Source: Polyangium sp. (in: bacteria)
Lineage (GTDB): Bacteria; Myxococcota_A; Polyangia; Palsa-1104
Length of the DNA stretch: 9,792 bases
NCBI GenBank assembly: GCA_025450955.1
Contig: JANWLJ010000302.1
Coordinates: 1-9,792, forward strand
Direction of reading: 5' to 3'
Part shown: piece by piece, positions 1 through 6,781 of the stretch
Position numbering within the stretch: the first letter of the stretch is position 1
Layout: each line of letters starts with the position of its first letter
Notes under the pieces: model-generated
What the model saw: the letters and a program-made list of their open reading frames with translations, nothing else
What the model was told of the DNA's origin: nothing
Database searches by the model: none
Translations under genes and position numbers: made by a program

Positions 1-1
1 C

Positions 2-2038
2 GCGCTCGACGGCGACCGGGTGGCGCTCGCCACCTGGCTCGGCTACAAGGGCACCGAAGGGCGGGTGGAGCGGGTGCTCGAGCGCGGGCGCGCCAAGGTC
101 ACCGGGACCCTGCGCGGCCATGGCCGGCAGGTGCACCTCGAGCCCGACGATCCCCGCATCCTCGCCACCGGCGGCCAGGTGCTGCTCGACGAAGGCGCGG
201 CTGGCGCCAAAGAGGGGCAGGCGGTGGTGGTCGAGATCACCCGCTATCCGACCCGCGCCGACGAGCCGCTCGCCGCGCGCATCGTTCACGTCCTCGGCGA
301 TCCCGACGATCCCCGCACCGAGGTCGAGAAGATCCTCATCTGCGGCGACATCCCGACCGACTTTCCCGACGACGTGGTGCAGGGCGCGGCGCGCGCGCCG
401 CAGACTGTGCGGCCCGAGGATCTGGTCGATCGGATCGATCTGCGCGACCGCGGGTTCATGACCATCGATCCCGAGAGCGCGCGCGACTTCGACGACGCGG
501 TGTGCGTCGAGCCGAGCCCGAAGCCGGGCCACGCGCGGCTGTGGGTGGCGATCGCCGACGTCTCTCACTACGTCCGGCCGGGCCAGGCGCTCGATCGCGA
601 GGCGCGGGTGCGCGGCTGCTCGGTCTATCTGCCCGACCGCGCGATCCCGATGTTGCCGCACGCGCTCTCGTCGGAGATCTGCTCGCTCAACCCCGAGGTC
701 GACCGGCTGGCGATGGTGGTGCGGGTGGAGGTCGATCAAAACGGCGGCGTCTCCGATCCCTATTTTTGCGCGGCGGTGATCCGCTCGCAGGCGCGGCTCG
801 ACTACGCGGGCGTGGCGGCGGCGCTCGCCGGCGATTTCCGCGGACCGCGCGCGCGCTACCGCGAGTTTCTTCCGCGCCTCGAAGAGATGCGCGAGGTGGC
901 GCTGCGCCTGCGCAAGCTGCGCTCGCAACGAGGCGCGCTCGACTTCGATCTCCCCGAGGCCAAGGTGGTGCTCGACGAGGACGACCCGAAGCGGGTGCGC
1001 GACGTGGTGCAGTCGCGCGGAAATCCCGAGGTCAAGGGCGCCTACCAGATGATCGAGGACTTCATGCTCGCCGCCAACGAAGCGGTGGCGCGCCTGTTTC
1101 GCGATCGCCAGCTCGACACGGTCTGGCGCGTGCACGATGTCCCGTCGGAGGAGCGGCTCGAAAAGTTCGCCGAGATCGCCGACGCGTTCGGGCTCAAGTT
1201 CGATCCCGAGGACGGTCGCGATCCGCGCAAGCTCCGCGACTTTCTCGAGACGGTGCACGCTCGATCGAACGGCGCGTCGGGCGGGACCTCGGTCGGCATC
1301 GAACGCTCGCTCAACTTCCTGCTCCTCCGCGCGCTCAAGCAGGCGGTCTACGACACGGTCAACGTCGGCCACTTCGGTCTCGGCGCGCGCGACTATCTCC
1401 ACTTCACCTCGCCGATTCGCCGCTATCCCGATCTGATCGTTCATCGACTGCTCAAGGCCGCGCTGCACTCGGATGGTCAGGCCGCCGGCGGCACGCCGCC
1501 CAAGGTGCCGCTGCGCGCCGAGCTGCAGGCGATGGCGGCCGAGTCGTCGTCGAACGAGCGGCGCGCGATGGAGGCCGAGCGCGAGGTGGTCGACATGTAT
1601 CGCGCGTTTCTCATGCGCGACCGCGTCGGCGAACAGTACGAGGGCACCATCGCCGGCGTCGCCGGCTTCGGGATGTTCGTGCAGATCGAATCGCCGTTCA
1701 TCGAAGGGCTGGTCAAGGCCGACTCGATCGGCGACGACTTCTACGATCTCGACGAGGCGGGGATTCGTCTCTGTGGACGGCGCACCGGGCGGGTGTTCCA
1801 GCTCGGCGACAAGGTGCGGGTGCGGGTGGAGAACGTCTCGGTTCAGCGGCGCAAGATCGATCTCGCGCTCGAGGAGCATCTCTCTCAGGCGGCGCCGGCC
1901 CGGCCCTATCGCCCGCAGGCCCGCGAGGCCAAGGCGCGCGCCGGACGTTCGGCGCCGGTGCGAGGCCGGACCAAAGAGCAGTCGCGCGGCCGCGCGCAGC
2001 CCGGCCAGAAGCCCGGGGGACGCACCCGCCGTCGCTGA
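2..2038 (+). CDS. rnr: Ribonuclease R (RNB-family 3'-5' exoribonuclease), 5' end missing
   Basis: Processive 3'-5' exoribonuclease that degrades structured RNA in the cytoplasm. The gene is cut by the window start. A GTG at 20 could be read as a start, but the same frame is open to base 2 and encodes ALDGDRVALATW, typical of the interior of the N-terminal cold-shock (OB) domains, so the true start lies upstream. 678 residues are visible. The RNB catalytic domain carries IDPESARDFDDAV (bases 464-502), whose aspartates at 467, 485, 491 and 494 match the Mg2+-binding set of RNase R/II. It also has SVYLPDRAIPMLPHALSS and, at 1400-1435, HFTSPIRRYPDL. An S1 domain follows (about 1631-1870: GTIAGVAGFGMFVQIE through RKIDLALEEH). 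The last ~55 residues are a basic Arg/Lys/Pro/Ala tail, common in RNase R. No key residue is missing. The next gene starts 44 nt downstream with its own promoter-like sequence, so an operon is not implied. Family assignment is very secure; RNase R rather than RNase II rests on the S1 plus basic tail. Confidence 0.96.
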   Translation, partial: ALDGDRVALATWLGYKGTEGRVERVLERGRAKVTGTLRGHGRQVHLEPDDPRILATGGQVLLDEGAAGAKEGQAVVVEITRYPTRADEPLAARIVHVLGDPDDPRTEVEKILICGDIPTDFPDDVVQGAARAPQTVRPEDLVDRIDLRDRGFMTIDPESARDFDDAVCVEPSPKPGHARLWVAIADVSHYVRPGQALDREARVRGCSVYLPDRAIPMLPHALSSEICSLNPEVDRLAMVVRVEVDQNGGVSDPYFCAAVIRSQARLDYAGVAAALAGDFRGPRARYREFLPRLEEMREVALRLRKLRSQRGALDFDLPEAKVVLDEDDPKRVRDVVQSRGNPEVKGAYQMIEDFMLAANEAVARLFRDRQLDTVWRVHDVPSEERLEKFAEIADAFGLKFDPEDGRDPRKLRDFLETVHARSNGASGGTSVGIERSLNFLLLRALKQAVYDTVNVGHFGLGARDYLHFTSPIRRYPDLIVHRLLKAALHSDGQAAGGTPPKVPLRAELQAMAAESSSNERRAMEAEREVVDMYRAFLMRDRVGEQYEGTIAGVAGFGMFVQIESPFIEGLVKADSIGDDFYDLDEAGIRLCGRRTGRVFQLGDKVRVRVENVSVQRRKIDLALEEHLSQAAPARPYRPQAREAKARAGRSAPVRGRTKEQSRGRAQPGQKPGGRTRRR

Positions 2039-2046
2039 TTTTGCTT

Positions 2047-2076
2047 TTGCGCGACTCGCGCCGAGTCCCGTATGAT
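2047..2076 (+). promoter_or_regulatory. Candidate sigma-70-type promoter of the TPR protein gene (leaderless geometry)
   Basis: TTGCGC at 2047-2052, an 18-nt spacer, then TATGAT at 2071-2076 (5 of 6 bases match TATAAT). The hexamer begins 12 nt before the ATG at 2083, so the predicted transcription start falls on or next to the A of the start codon. No Shine-Dalgarno sequence is visible between them. This is inference from base pattern only. Confidence 0.45.
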
Positions 2077-2082
2077 GGTCGG

Positions 2083-2730
2083 ATGCGAATCTTCTCTCTT
2101 CTCTTGGCGGCGGTGCTGCTCCTCGGCGGAGGCATTGCACGCGCCGAGCCGACCGATCCGAGCGCGGCCGAAGCCGAGCGCCACTGGACCGCCGGCATGG
2201 CCCACTTTCGCCTCGACGAATACGACGCGGCGGTCAAAGAGTGGGAGGCCGGCTTTCGCGCCAAGCCGTCGCCGCAGTTCCTCTACAACATCGCGCAGGC
2301 GTATCGGCTCTCGAAGCAATACGACAAGGCGCTCTCGTTTTATAAAAAATATCTTTATATGCAGCCCGACGCGCCGAATCGCGCCGAGGTCGAAAATCAC
2401 ATCGCGGTGCTGACCAAGCTGGTGAGCGATCAGCAGGCGGTGGCGACCTCGCCGCCGGTGCAGCCGCTGCCGTCGCAAGAGACCAAGTCACCCGAGCCGC
2501 CCGCCGTCCCCACTGCGCCCGCGGCGGCGCCCGAGAGCACGACACCGGCGCCGAATGGAGCCTCCGCCGCGCTCACCGCGCGCGCGCCGGGAAGGACGCC
2601 GATCACCAAGAAGGGTTGGTTCTGGGGCGTGATCGGCGGCGCGGTCGCGGTGGTCGCGGCCGGCGTGGTGGTCGGTGTTCTCCTCGGCACCGCCGATTCG
2701 ACCAAGACCCTTCCCGCGGTGAGGTTTTAA
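2083..2730 (+). CDS. Exported TPR protein with Pro/Thr/Ala-rich linker and C-terminal membrane helix
   Basis: 215 residues. The frame is open far upstream, but the ATG at 2083 is chosen because it opens a clean signal peptide (MRIFSLLLAAVLLLGGGIARA, cut after ARA near residue 21). Residues ~30-105 form about two TPR units (AERHWTAGMAHFRLDEYDAA, then FLYNIAQAYRLSKQYDKAL), a helical protein-binding scaffold. Residues ~110-172 are a low-complexity Pro/Thr/Ala/Ser linker. KKGWFWGVIGGAVAVVAAG (from residue 177) begins a transmembrane helix of about 25 residues ending GVLLG, with a short polar tail. The layout suggests a periplasmic TPR head tethered to a membrane by its C terminus, a style I associate with Myxococcota; the partner is unknown. 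The next gene starts inside its stop codon (TAATG), so the pair is probably translationally coupled. Seven consecutive codons at 2338-2358 end in A or T, unlike the rest of the gene. Confidence 0.85.
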   Translation: MRIFSLLLAAVLLLGGGIARAEPTDPSAAEAERHWTAGMAHFRLDEYDAAVKEWEAGFRAKPSPQFLYNIAQAYRLSKQYDKALSFYKKYLYMQPDAPNRAEVENHIAVLTKLVSDQQAVATSPPVQPLPSQETKSPEPPAVPTAPAAAPESTTPAPNGASAALTARAPGRTPITKKGWFWGVIGGAVAVVAAGVVVGVLLGTADSTKTLPAVRF

Positions 2731-4460
2731 TGCGCGCGCTGCGTTTCGGCCTGCTCGGAGTCGCCGCGCTCGGGTTGGTGCTCGGCGGCTGCTCGAGCGA
2801 TCCCTGCGACGGGCAGTCGGGCACCTGCGTGAGCGCGCGCATCGAGGGCGCGGTCACCGGCCTCGATCAATTGCGGGTCAGCATCGATCAGCTCTCGGCC
2901 CAGATGCTCACCCCGACCACGCCCTCGGCGTTCTCGCTGCCGGTCAAGCTTGCGATCCTGCTTCCCGCGTCGGTGACCAGCCCGGCCACCATCACCATCG
3001 ACGGCGCGTCGCACGGCCAGGGCGTTGCGACCAGCGGCCCGCAAGCGGTGGCGTTCACCGCGGGCGGCCACGCCAGCTTCACCTTCACGCTCGTCGCCGG
3101 CCAGGTCACCGGCGACGGCGGCACCGGCGACATGAAGACCGGTGACGGCGGCGCGAGCGACATGGGCTTCGTCCCCACGCCGGGTCACGTCAGCGCCAAC
3201 CCCAGCACGCTCAACTTCCCGGCGACGCCGCGCGGCCAGCAGTCGGCGCCGCAGACCATCACCCTCTACAACCTGACCGGCAACACGGTCACGAGCGTGA
3301 GCACCGACGGCGGCTCGCAAGGGGGAGACGACTTCATGCCGACCAGCGTCTCGTCGAGCTGCACGCTCGTCTCGAGCGGCGTCAGCATTCCCGCCGGCGC
3401 CGCCTGCGACGTGCACCTCGTGTTCGCGCCTCAAAAAAGCGGGACCGAGAGCGTGACCATGCCGCTCCGCTTCGACAACGGCGATTCGGTGAGCGTCACC
3501 TTCACCGGCACCGGCACGCCGGTGTGGGCCGCCGAGAGCGTCGGCGCAGGAGCCAGCAACACCAACCTGGCCGGGGTGTGGGCGATGCCCGGCTTCGCCG
3601 TCGTGGTCGGCGAGTTCTCCGGGGCTCTCCTCGACCAGGTGGCCTTTACCTCGACCCAGGCGGGCCAGTGGATGAGCGCGCCGACGGGGCTCGGCTCGGG
3701 CTATCTCGGGGCGGTCACTGGAGTCGACGCGACCCACGTCTGGGCCGGCGGCCCGCAGGCGGAGTTCTACTCACTGCAGAGCACGACCAGCTGGACGAGT
3801 CAGGGCCTTCCCGACGCCGGCAGCACGCAGGCGATCACCAGCATGTGGCAGGCCAGCCCGACCGAGGCCTGGGCGGTCAACGGCGACGCCGTTTTCGAAT
3901 ACTCCGGAAGTTGGCGGCTCGCGTTCCACCCGCTCGACTTCTCGGGCGGCACCGGCTTTCCCACCGCGGTCTCCGGGAGCGGCCCCGGGCAGATCGTAGT
4001 CGTCGGCACCAATGGGTATGTCGCCCTCTCCGGTGGCAGCCCGCTCGCCCTGAACGCGTTCAACAGCAACTCGACCGCTTCGCTGCGCGGCGTTTGGCAG
4101 GCTCCCGGCGGCAGCACGAACGTGTTCGCCGTCGGGCTCGCGCAGACCGGCGGCGGCCCCGGATCGATCCTGCACTGTAGCGGCGCGCCATTCGTGTGCG
4201 TGAGCGAGACCGCGCCGATAAACGGCGATCTCCACGCGATCTCCGGGCGGAGCGTGAACGGGCAGCTCGATATCTACGCGGTCGGAAATCTCGGCAATCA
4301 GGTGCTCCACTCGACGGGAAATGGCACCTGGACCGCGGTGCAGGTGCCGTCGAACGGCGGGATGACTGGCGTCTACGTGGTGCCGAATGGCGAGGTCTAC
4401 GCCGTCGGCTCGCCGAGCAGCGGCGGAGCGCAGATCACCCAGATCAACCACCTGTACTGA
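2730..4460 (+). CDS. Outer-membrane-type lipoprotein: Ig-like (choice-of-anchor D/ASH) domain plus a C-terminal seven-repeat beta-propeller
   Basis: 576 residues. The ATG at 2730 shares one base with the TAA of the preceding TPR gene and opens a lipoprotein signal with lipobox LGGC (lipidated Cys21). Ser at +2 favours the outer membrane by the E. coli rule, which may not hold here. Residues 22-125 are an unrecognised domain with Cys26 and Cys33. A Gly/Asp-rich linker (GDGGTGDMKTGDGGASDMG) follows at about 128-147. Residues ~152-260 match the choice-of-anchor D/HYDIN-ASH Ig-like pattern: VSANPSTLNF at the start, paired cysteines (SSSCTL and GAACDV), and VTFTGTG at the end. Residues ~279-576 contain seven repeats of about 40 residues, each with a motif like LxGVW...VWAVG, consistent with a beta-propeller. 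No catalytic motif is seen; a surface binding or adhesion role is inference. It is probably co-expressed with the TPR protein. No terminator is visible in the 43 nt before dgt. Confidence 0.87.
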   Translation: MRALRFGLLGVAALGLVLGGCSSDPCDGQSGTCVSARIEGAVTGLDQLRVSIDQLSAQMLTPTTPSAFSLPVKLAILLPASVTSPATITIDGASHGQGVATSGPQAVAFTAGGHASFTFTLVAGQVTGDGGTGDMKTGDGGASDMGFVPTPGHVSANPSTLNFPATPRGQQSAPQTITLYNLTGNTVTSVSTDGGSQGGDDFMPTSVSSSCTLVSSGVSIPAGAACDVHLVFAPQKSGTESVTMPLRFDNGDSVSVTFTGTGTPVWAAESVGAGASNTNLAGVWAMPGFAVVVGEFSGALLDQVAFTSTQAGQWMSAPTGLGSGYLGAVTGVDATHVWAGGPQAEFYSLQSTTSWTSQGLPDAGSTQAITSMWQASPTEAWAVNGDAVFEYSGSWRLAFHPLDFSGGTGFPTAVSGSGPGQIVVVGTNGYVALSGGSPLALNAFNSNSTASLRGVWQAPGGSTNVFAVGLAQTGGGPGSILHCSGAPFVCVSETAPINGDLHAISGRSVNGQLDIYAVGNLGNQVLHSTGNGTWTAVQVPSNGGMTGVYVVPNGEVYAVGSPSSGGAQITQINHLY

Positions 4461-4491
4461 AGCTTCGCTCGCGGTTGTCACACCGGCGCGC

Positions 4492-4497
4492 TAAGGT
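4492..4497 (+). promoter_or_regulatory. Weak -10-like hexamer (or weak ribosome binding site) before dgt
   Basis: TAAGGT begins 12 nt before the ATG at 4504, the same spacing as TATGAT before the TPR gene. No matching -35 box sits 16-18 nt upstream. The AAGG inside it (4493-4496) lies 7 nt from the ATG and could instead act as a weak Shine-Dalgarno site. The role cannot be decided from sequence. Confidence 0.25.
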
Positions 4498-4503
4498 TCG
4501 CGG

Positions 4504-5550
4504 ATGAACATTCGCGAGCGCATCGAAGAGGACGAGCGGCGGATTCTGTCGCCGTTTGCGACGCTCTCGTCTCAGTCGAAGGGGCGGCTGCGCGCCGAGG
4601 CGCCTTGCGATCTGCGGCCGGCGTTTCAGCACGACCGCGACAAGATCATTCACTCCAAGTCGTTTCGGCGGCTGGCCGGCAAGACCCAGGTGTTCCTCGC
4701 GCCCGAGGGCGATCACTATCGCACCCGCATCACCCACACTCTCGAGGTGGCGCAGTTCGCGCGCTCGGTGACCCGCTTTCTCGGGCTCAACGAGACCCTC
4801 ACCGAGGCGATCGTGATGGGCCACGATCTCGGCCACACGCCGTTCGGCCACGCCGGCGAGAAGGTGCTCGCGCGGCTCATGCCCGACGGCTTTCATCACG
4901 TCAAGCAGTCGATCCGCGTGGTCGACCAGCTCGAGCGCGATGGCGCGGGGCTGAACCTCACCCTCGAGGTGCGCGACGGGATCCTCAAGCACTCGAAGGG
5001 CAAGGGGCAGATCTTCAGCGACAACCCGAACCTGACCGCGATGACCCTCGAGGGACAGATCGTCCGCATCGCCGACATCGCCGCCTACGTGAATCATGAT
5101 CTCGACGACGCGATCCGCGCCGGCCTGCTCGAGAGCGACGAGCTGCCCGAAGAGGTGCTGCGGACGCTCGGCAAGAGCCACTCGCAAAGGATCGAGACGA
5201 TGATCCGCGATCTGGTCGAGTGCTCGCGCTTCGAGGAGAAGCGGATGATCCGGATGAGCGATCCGGTCCTGCACGCGCTCTACGCGCTGCGCGATTTTCT
5301 CTACGAGCGGGTCTACGAGTCGAAAGGGATTCGCGAGGAGTTCCAAAAAGCGCAGCGGATCCTCGAGGAGCTGTGGAATCACCTCCACGAGCACGAGGGC
5401 GAGTTTCGCGAGCATCACTGGCCGAAGGGCACGCGCGAGGAGGAGGGGCTCGATCGCGCGATCGGCGATTTTCTCTGCGGGATGACCGATCGCTATGCGA
5501 TGCGGCTTTATCAGGAGCTCAGGCTGCCGAAGCCCTGGACCGTCTATTGA
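4504..5550 (+). CDS. dgt: dGTPase-like HD-domain triphosphohydrolase
   Basis: 348 residues, close to the usual length of the dGTPase-like (type 2) subfamily. Family members hydrolyse dNTPs, classically dGTP, to the deoxynucleoside and tripolyphosphate, helping control dNTP pools in the cytoplasm. The N terminus carries the conserved SKSFRRLAGKTQVF segment. HD-domain metal ligands are visible: His78 in RTRITHTLEVAQ, His107-Asp108 in GHDLGHTPFGHAGE (with His111 and His116), and Asp191 in ADIAAYVNHDLDDA. All expected residues are present, so the enzyme should be active; the preferred dNTP cannot be told from sequence. The start at 4504 (MNIRERIEEDERR) fits homologues that begin shortly before the SKSFRRL segment. 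There is no strong Shine-Dalgarno; a weak -10-like TAAGGT sits 12 nt upstream. It lies 43 nt after the lipoprotein gene and 41 nt before the small orphan gene, all on the same strand, but there is no functional link I can name. Confidence 0.93.
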   Translation: MNIRERIEEDERRILSPFATLSSQSKGRLRAEAPCDLRPAFQHDRDKIIHSKSFRRLAGKTQVFLAPEGDHYRTRITHTLEVAQFARSVTRFLGLNETLTEAIVMGHDLGHTPFGHAGEKVLARLMPDGFHHVKQSIRVVDQLERDGAGLNLTLEVRDGILKHSKGKGQIFSDNPNLTAMTLEGQIVRIADIAAYVNHDLDDAIRAGLLESDELPEEVLRTLGKSHSQRIETMIRDLVECSRFEEKRMIRMSDPVLHALYALRDFLYERVYESKGIREEFQKAQRILEELWNHLHEHEGEFREHHWPKGTREEEGLDRAIGDFLCGMTDRYAMRLYQELRLPKPWTVY

Positions 5551-5557
5551 GCCACTA

Positions 5558-5585
5558 TTGATCGGGGGCCGTCGCGCCCTAAGTA
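5558..5585 (+). promoter_or_regulatory. Candidate promoter of the 96-residue orphan gene (leaderless geometry)
   Basis: TTGATC at 5558-5563, a 16-nt spacer, and TAAGTA at 5580-5585, which begins 12 nt before the ATG at 5592. No Shine-Dalgarno lies between. A short inverted repeat GCCC...GGGC (5576-5579 and 5588-5591) brackets the -10-like hexamer and abuts the start codon. Only pattern evidence supports it. Confidence 0.35.
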
Positions 5586-5591
5586 CTGGGC

Positions 5592-5882
5592 ATGGAGCGC
5601 GACAAGATCGATCTCGGCCAGGACTCGGCCAACCCCTCGGGCGCCCCGGAGGCGGGCGGCGCCACCACCACCTTCTCGATGTTTGGCGGCGCTTCGATGA
5701 TCGCGCGCCTGCTCCGCCTCGTCGCCCGCATCGGCCGCAACCTGGAAGCGACCGCCTATCGCCGCCTGAAGGAGATGGAGGCGCGCCGCACCGGCGGAGT
5801 GCCGAGCCAGGATCCGGGCGCGCCGCGCCGCACCCGCGAAGCGGGCAACTTCCCCGACGACGCCCACATCCATCCGGCGTAG
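5592..5882 (+). CDS. Small hypothetical protein, 96 residues, with a basic amphipathic helix
   Basis: I do not recognise this protein. It is accepted as a gene because nearly all its codons end in G or C like its neighbours, it fills the gap between dgt and the FMN reductase gene, and a promoter-like sequence is correctly spaced before its ATG. Residues 1-30 are Gly/Ala/Ser/Thr-rich and look disordered. Residues ~35-66 (from SMIARLLRLVARIGRNLEA through RRLKEMEARR) should form a strongly basic amphipathic helix, which could bind a membrane surface, nucleic acid or a partner protein. The C terminus (residues ~67-96) is polar with GNFPDDAHIHPA at the end. There is no signal peptide, no cysteine and no known motif. 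Long antisense frames cross this region but look like composition artefacts. Confidence 0.55.
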   Translation: MERDKIDLGQDSANPSGAPEAGGATTTFSMFGGASMIARLLRLVARIGRNLEATAYRRLKEMEARRTGGVPSQDPGAPRRTREAGNFPDDAHIHPA

Positions 5883-5930
5883 CCCGCCGCCCTCTGGCAT
5901 GATGCGGTCGAGCAGGCGATCGCATCCCAG

Positions 5931-6500
5931 ATGGAAATGGCTCAGCCCCTTCGTCTCCTCGGAATCGCCGGCAGCTTGCGGCGCGGCTCGCACAACCGCG
6001 CGCTCCTCGCCGCGCTCGGCGACGTGCTGCCGGACGGCGCGCGCCTGACCCTGTTCGAGCTGGCCGAGGTTCCGCTCTATGACGCCGATGTCGAAGCGCG
6101 CGGGCTGCCGAAGTCGGTGATCGCGCTCCGGCAGGCAATCGGCGAGGCCGATGGGATGGTCATCGCCACCCCCGAGTACAACGCCGGGGTGCCGGGCGTG
6201 CTCAAAAACGCGCTCGACTGGGCTTCGCGGCCGCCCTCGCCGCGGCCACTTTTGGGCAAGCCCGTCGGCATCCTCGGCGCGACGCCGGGCAAGGGCAACA
6301 CCGCGGCGGCGCAGAGCCAGCTGCGCGAGACGCTGGTGGCCACCGGCGCGGCCTGCATGCCCGCTCCGACGGTGCGGCTCAGCCAGGTGGCGCCGCTCTT
6401 CGACGCCGCAGGAACGCTCACCGACGAGCCGACGCGCGCGCTTCTGACCCAGTACGCCGCCGCGCTGCACCGCTGGGTCGCGCGCTTCGCTACTTCTTAG
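5931..6500 (+). CDS. NADPH-dependent FMN reductase-family flavoprotein
   Basis: 189 residues, a typical length for the flavodoxin-like NADPH-dependent FMN reductase/ChrR-type quinone reductase family. Members bind FMN and use NAD(P)H to reduce flavins, quinones, chromate or azo compounds in the cytoplasm. The FMN phosphate-binding loop GIAGSLRRGSHNRAL is at residues 11-25, and the second signature TPEYNAGVPGVLKNALDWAS (residues ~80-99) contacts the isoalloxazine ring. A GKPVGILGATPGKGNT segment follows, as expected. Two in-frame ATGs compete, at 5931 and 5937; neither has a strong ribosome binding site and the second gives a start (MAQPLRLL) closer to family norm. A weak extended -10 (TG, one base, CATGAT, ending at 5903) lies upstream. 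Its 3' end overlaps the convergent YHS lipoprotein gene by 11 bp. The physiological substrate cannot be inferred. Confidence 0.92.
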   Translation: MEMAQPLRLLGIAGSLRRGSHNRALLAALGDVLPDGARLTLFELAEVPLYDADVEARGLPKSVIALRQAIGEADGMVIATPEYNAGVPGVLKNALDWASRPPSPRPLLGKPVGILGATPGKGNTAAAQSQLRETLVATGAACMPAPTVRLSQVAPLFDAAGTLTDEPTRALLTQYAAALHRWVARFATS

Positions 6501-6774
6501 CGAACTTCTCCGGGTGCTTGCGAAACTCGGGCGGGCAGTCCGAGCAGCAGAACGCGTAGCGCTTGCCCTGATAGACGAGCTGCTGGGTCTTTTCGTCGAC
6601 GGTGAACGGGTCGCCGGAGACCGGGCACTTCATCTTGGTGCCGATCGGGATGAGCGGCGGATCGCCGGCGGAGGCGACCGCGGGCGTGAGCGAGGCGGGC
6701 GCGGGCGGCGGCGCCTTGGCGCAGGCGCAGGCAAGCAGCAGCGACGAGACCAGGACCAGCGAGAAGCTCTTCAT
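6490..6774 (-). CDS. Small lipoprotein with a YHS-type metal-binding domain
   Basis: 94 residues. The frame extends upstream, but the ATG at 6774 is chosen because it opens a lipoprotein signal peptide (MKSFSLVLVSSLLLAC, lipobox LLAC, lipidated Cys16; Cys18 is a second nearby cysteine). A Pro/Ala-rich spacer (residues 19-40) leads to the YHS-like domain at 48-94: MKCPVSGDPF with Cys50, then YQGKRYAFCCSDCPPEF with Cys76, Cys77 and Cys80, then HPEKF. In this family the CPVxG...YxFCC..C...F...P pattern is linked to binding of soft or transition metals such as copper, and the domain often accompanies metal transporters. Here it stands alone, anchored on the periplasmic side. A metal-scavenging or metallochaperone role is inference. 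No metal transporter is in the window; the neighbour is a flavin reductase, converging with an 11-bp overlap. A leaderless-type promoter candidate lies just upstream. Confidence 0.85.
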   Translation of the reverse strand: MKSFSLVLVSSLLLACACAKAPPPAPASLTPAVASAGDPPLIPIGTKMKCPVSGDPFTVDEKTQQLVYQGKRYAFCCSDCPPEFRKHPEKFAKK

Positions 6775-6781
6775 GCGTGGA

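Noticed and set aside
502..2082. Open frame on + overlapping RNase R and continuing into the TPR gene.
   Set aside because: RNase R is unmistakable in the other frame over 2-2038. Only the part from 2083, with a signal peptide, is a gene.
3433..3438. Run of six A in the lipoprotein gene as a programmed frameshift site.
   Set aside because: The phase does not fit the X XXY YYZ rule and the reading frame continues through the Ig-like domain normally.
4475..4480. TTGTCA before dgt as a -35 box.
   Set aside because: The only -10-like hexamer (TAAGGT, 4492) is 11 nt away, too close, and nothing fits at 16-18 nt.
4444..6470. Long antisense open frames on - (4444-6138 and 5544-6470).
   Set aside because: They lie opposite dgt, the orphan gene and the flavin reductase. 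Genes with G/C at third positions seldom create stops on the other strand, and the translated antisense text is Arg/Ala/His-rich without motifs or start signals.
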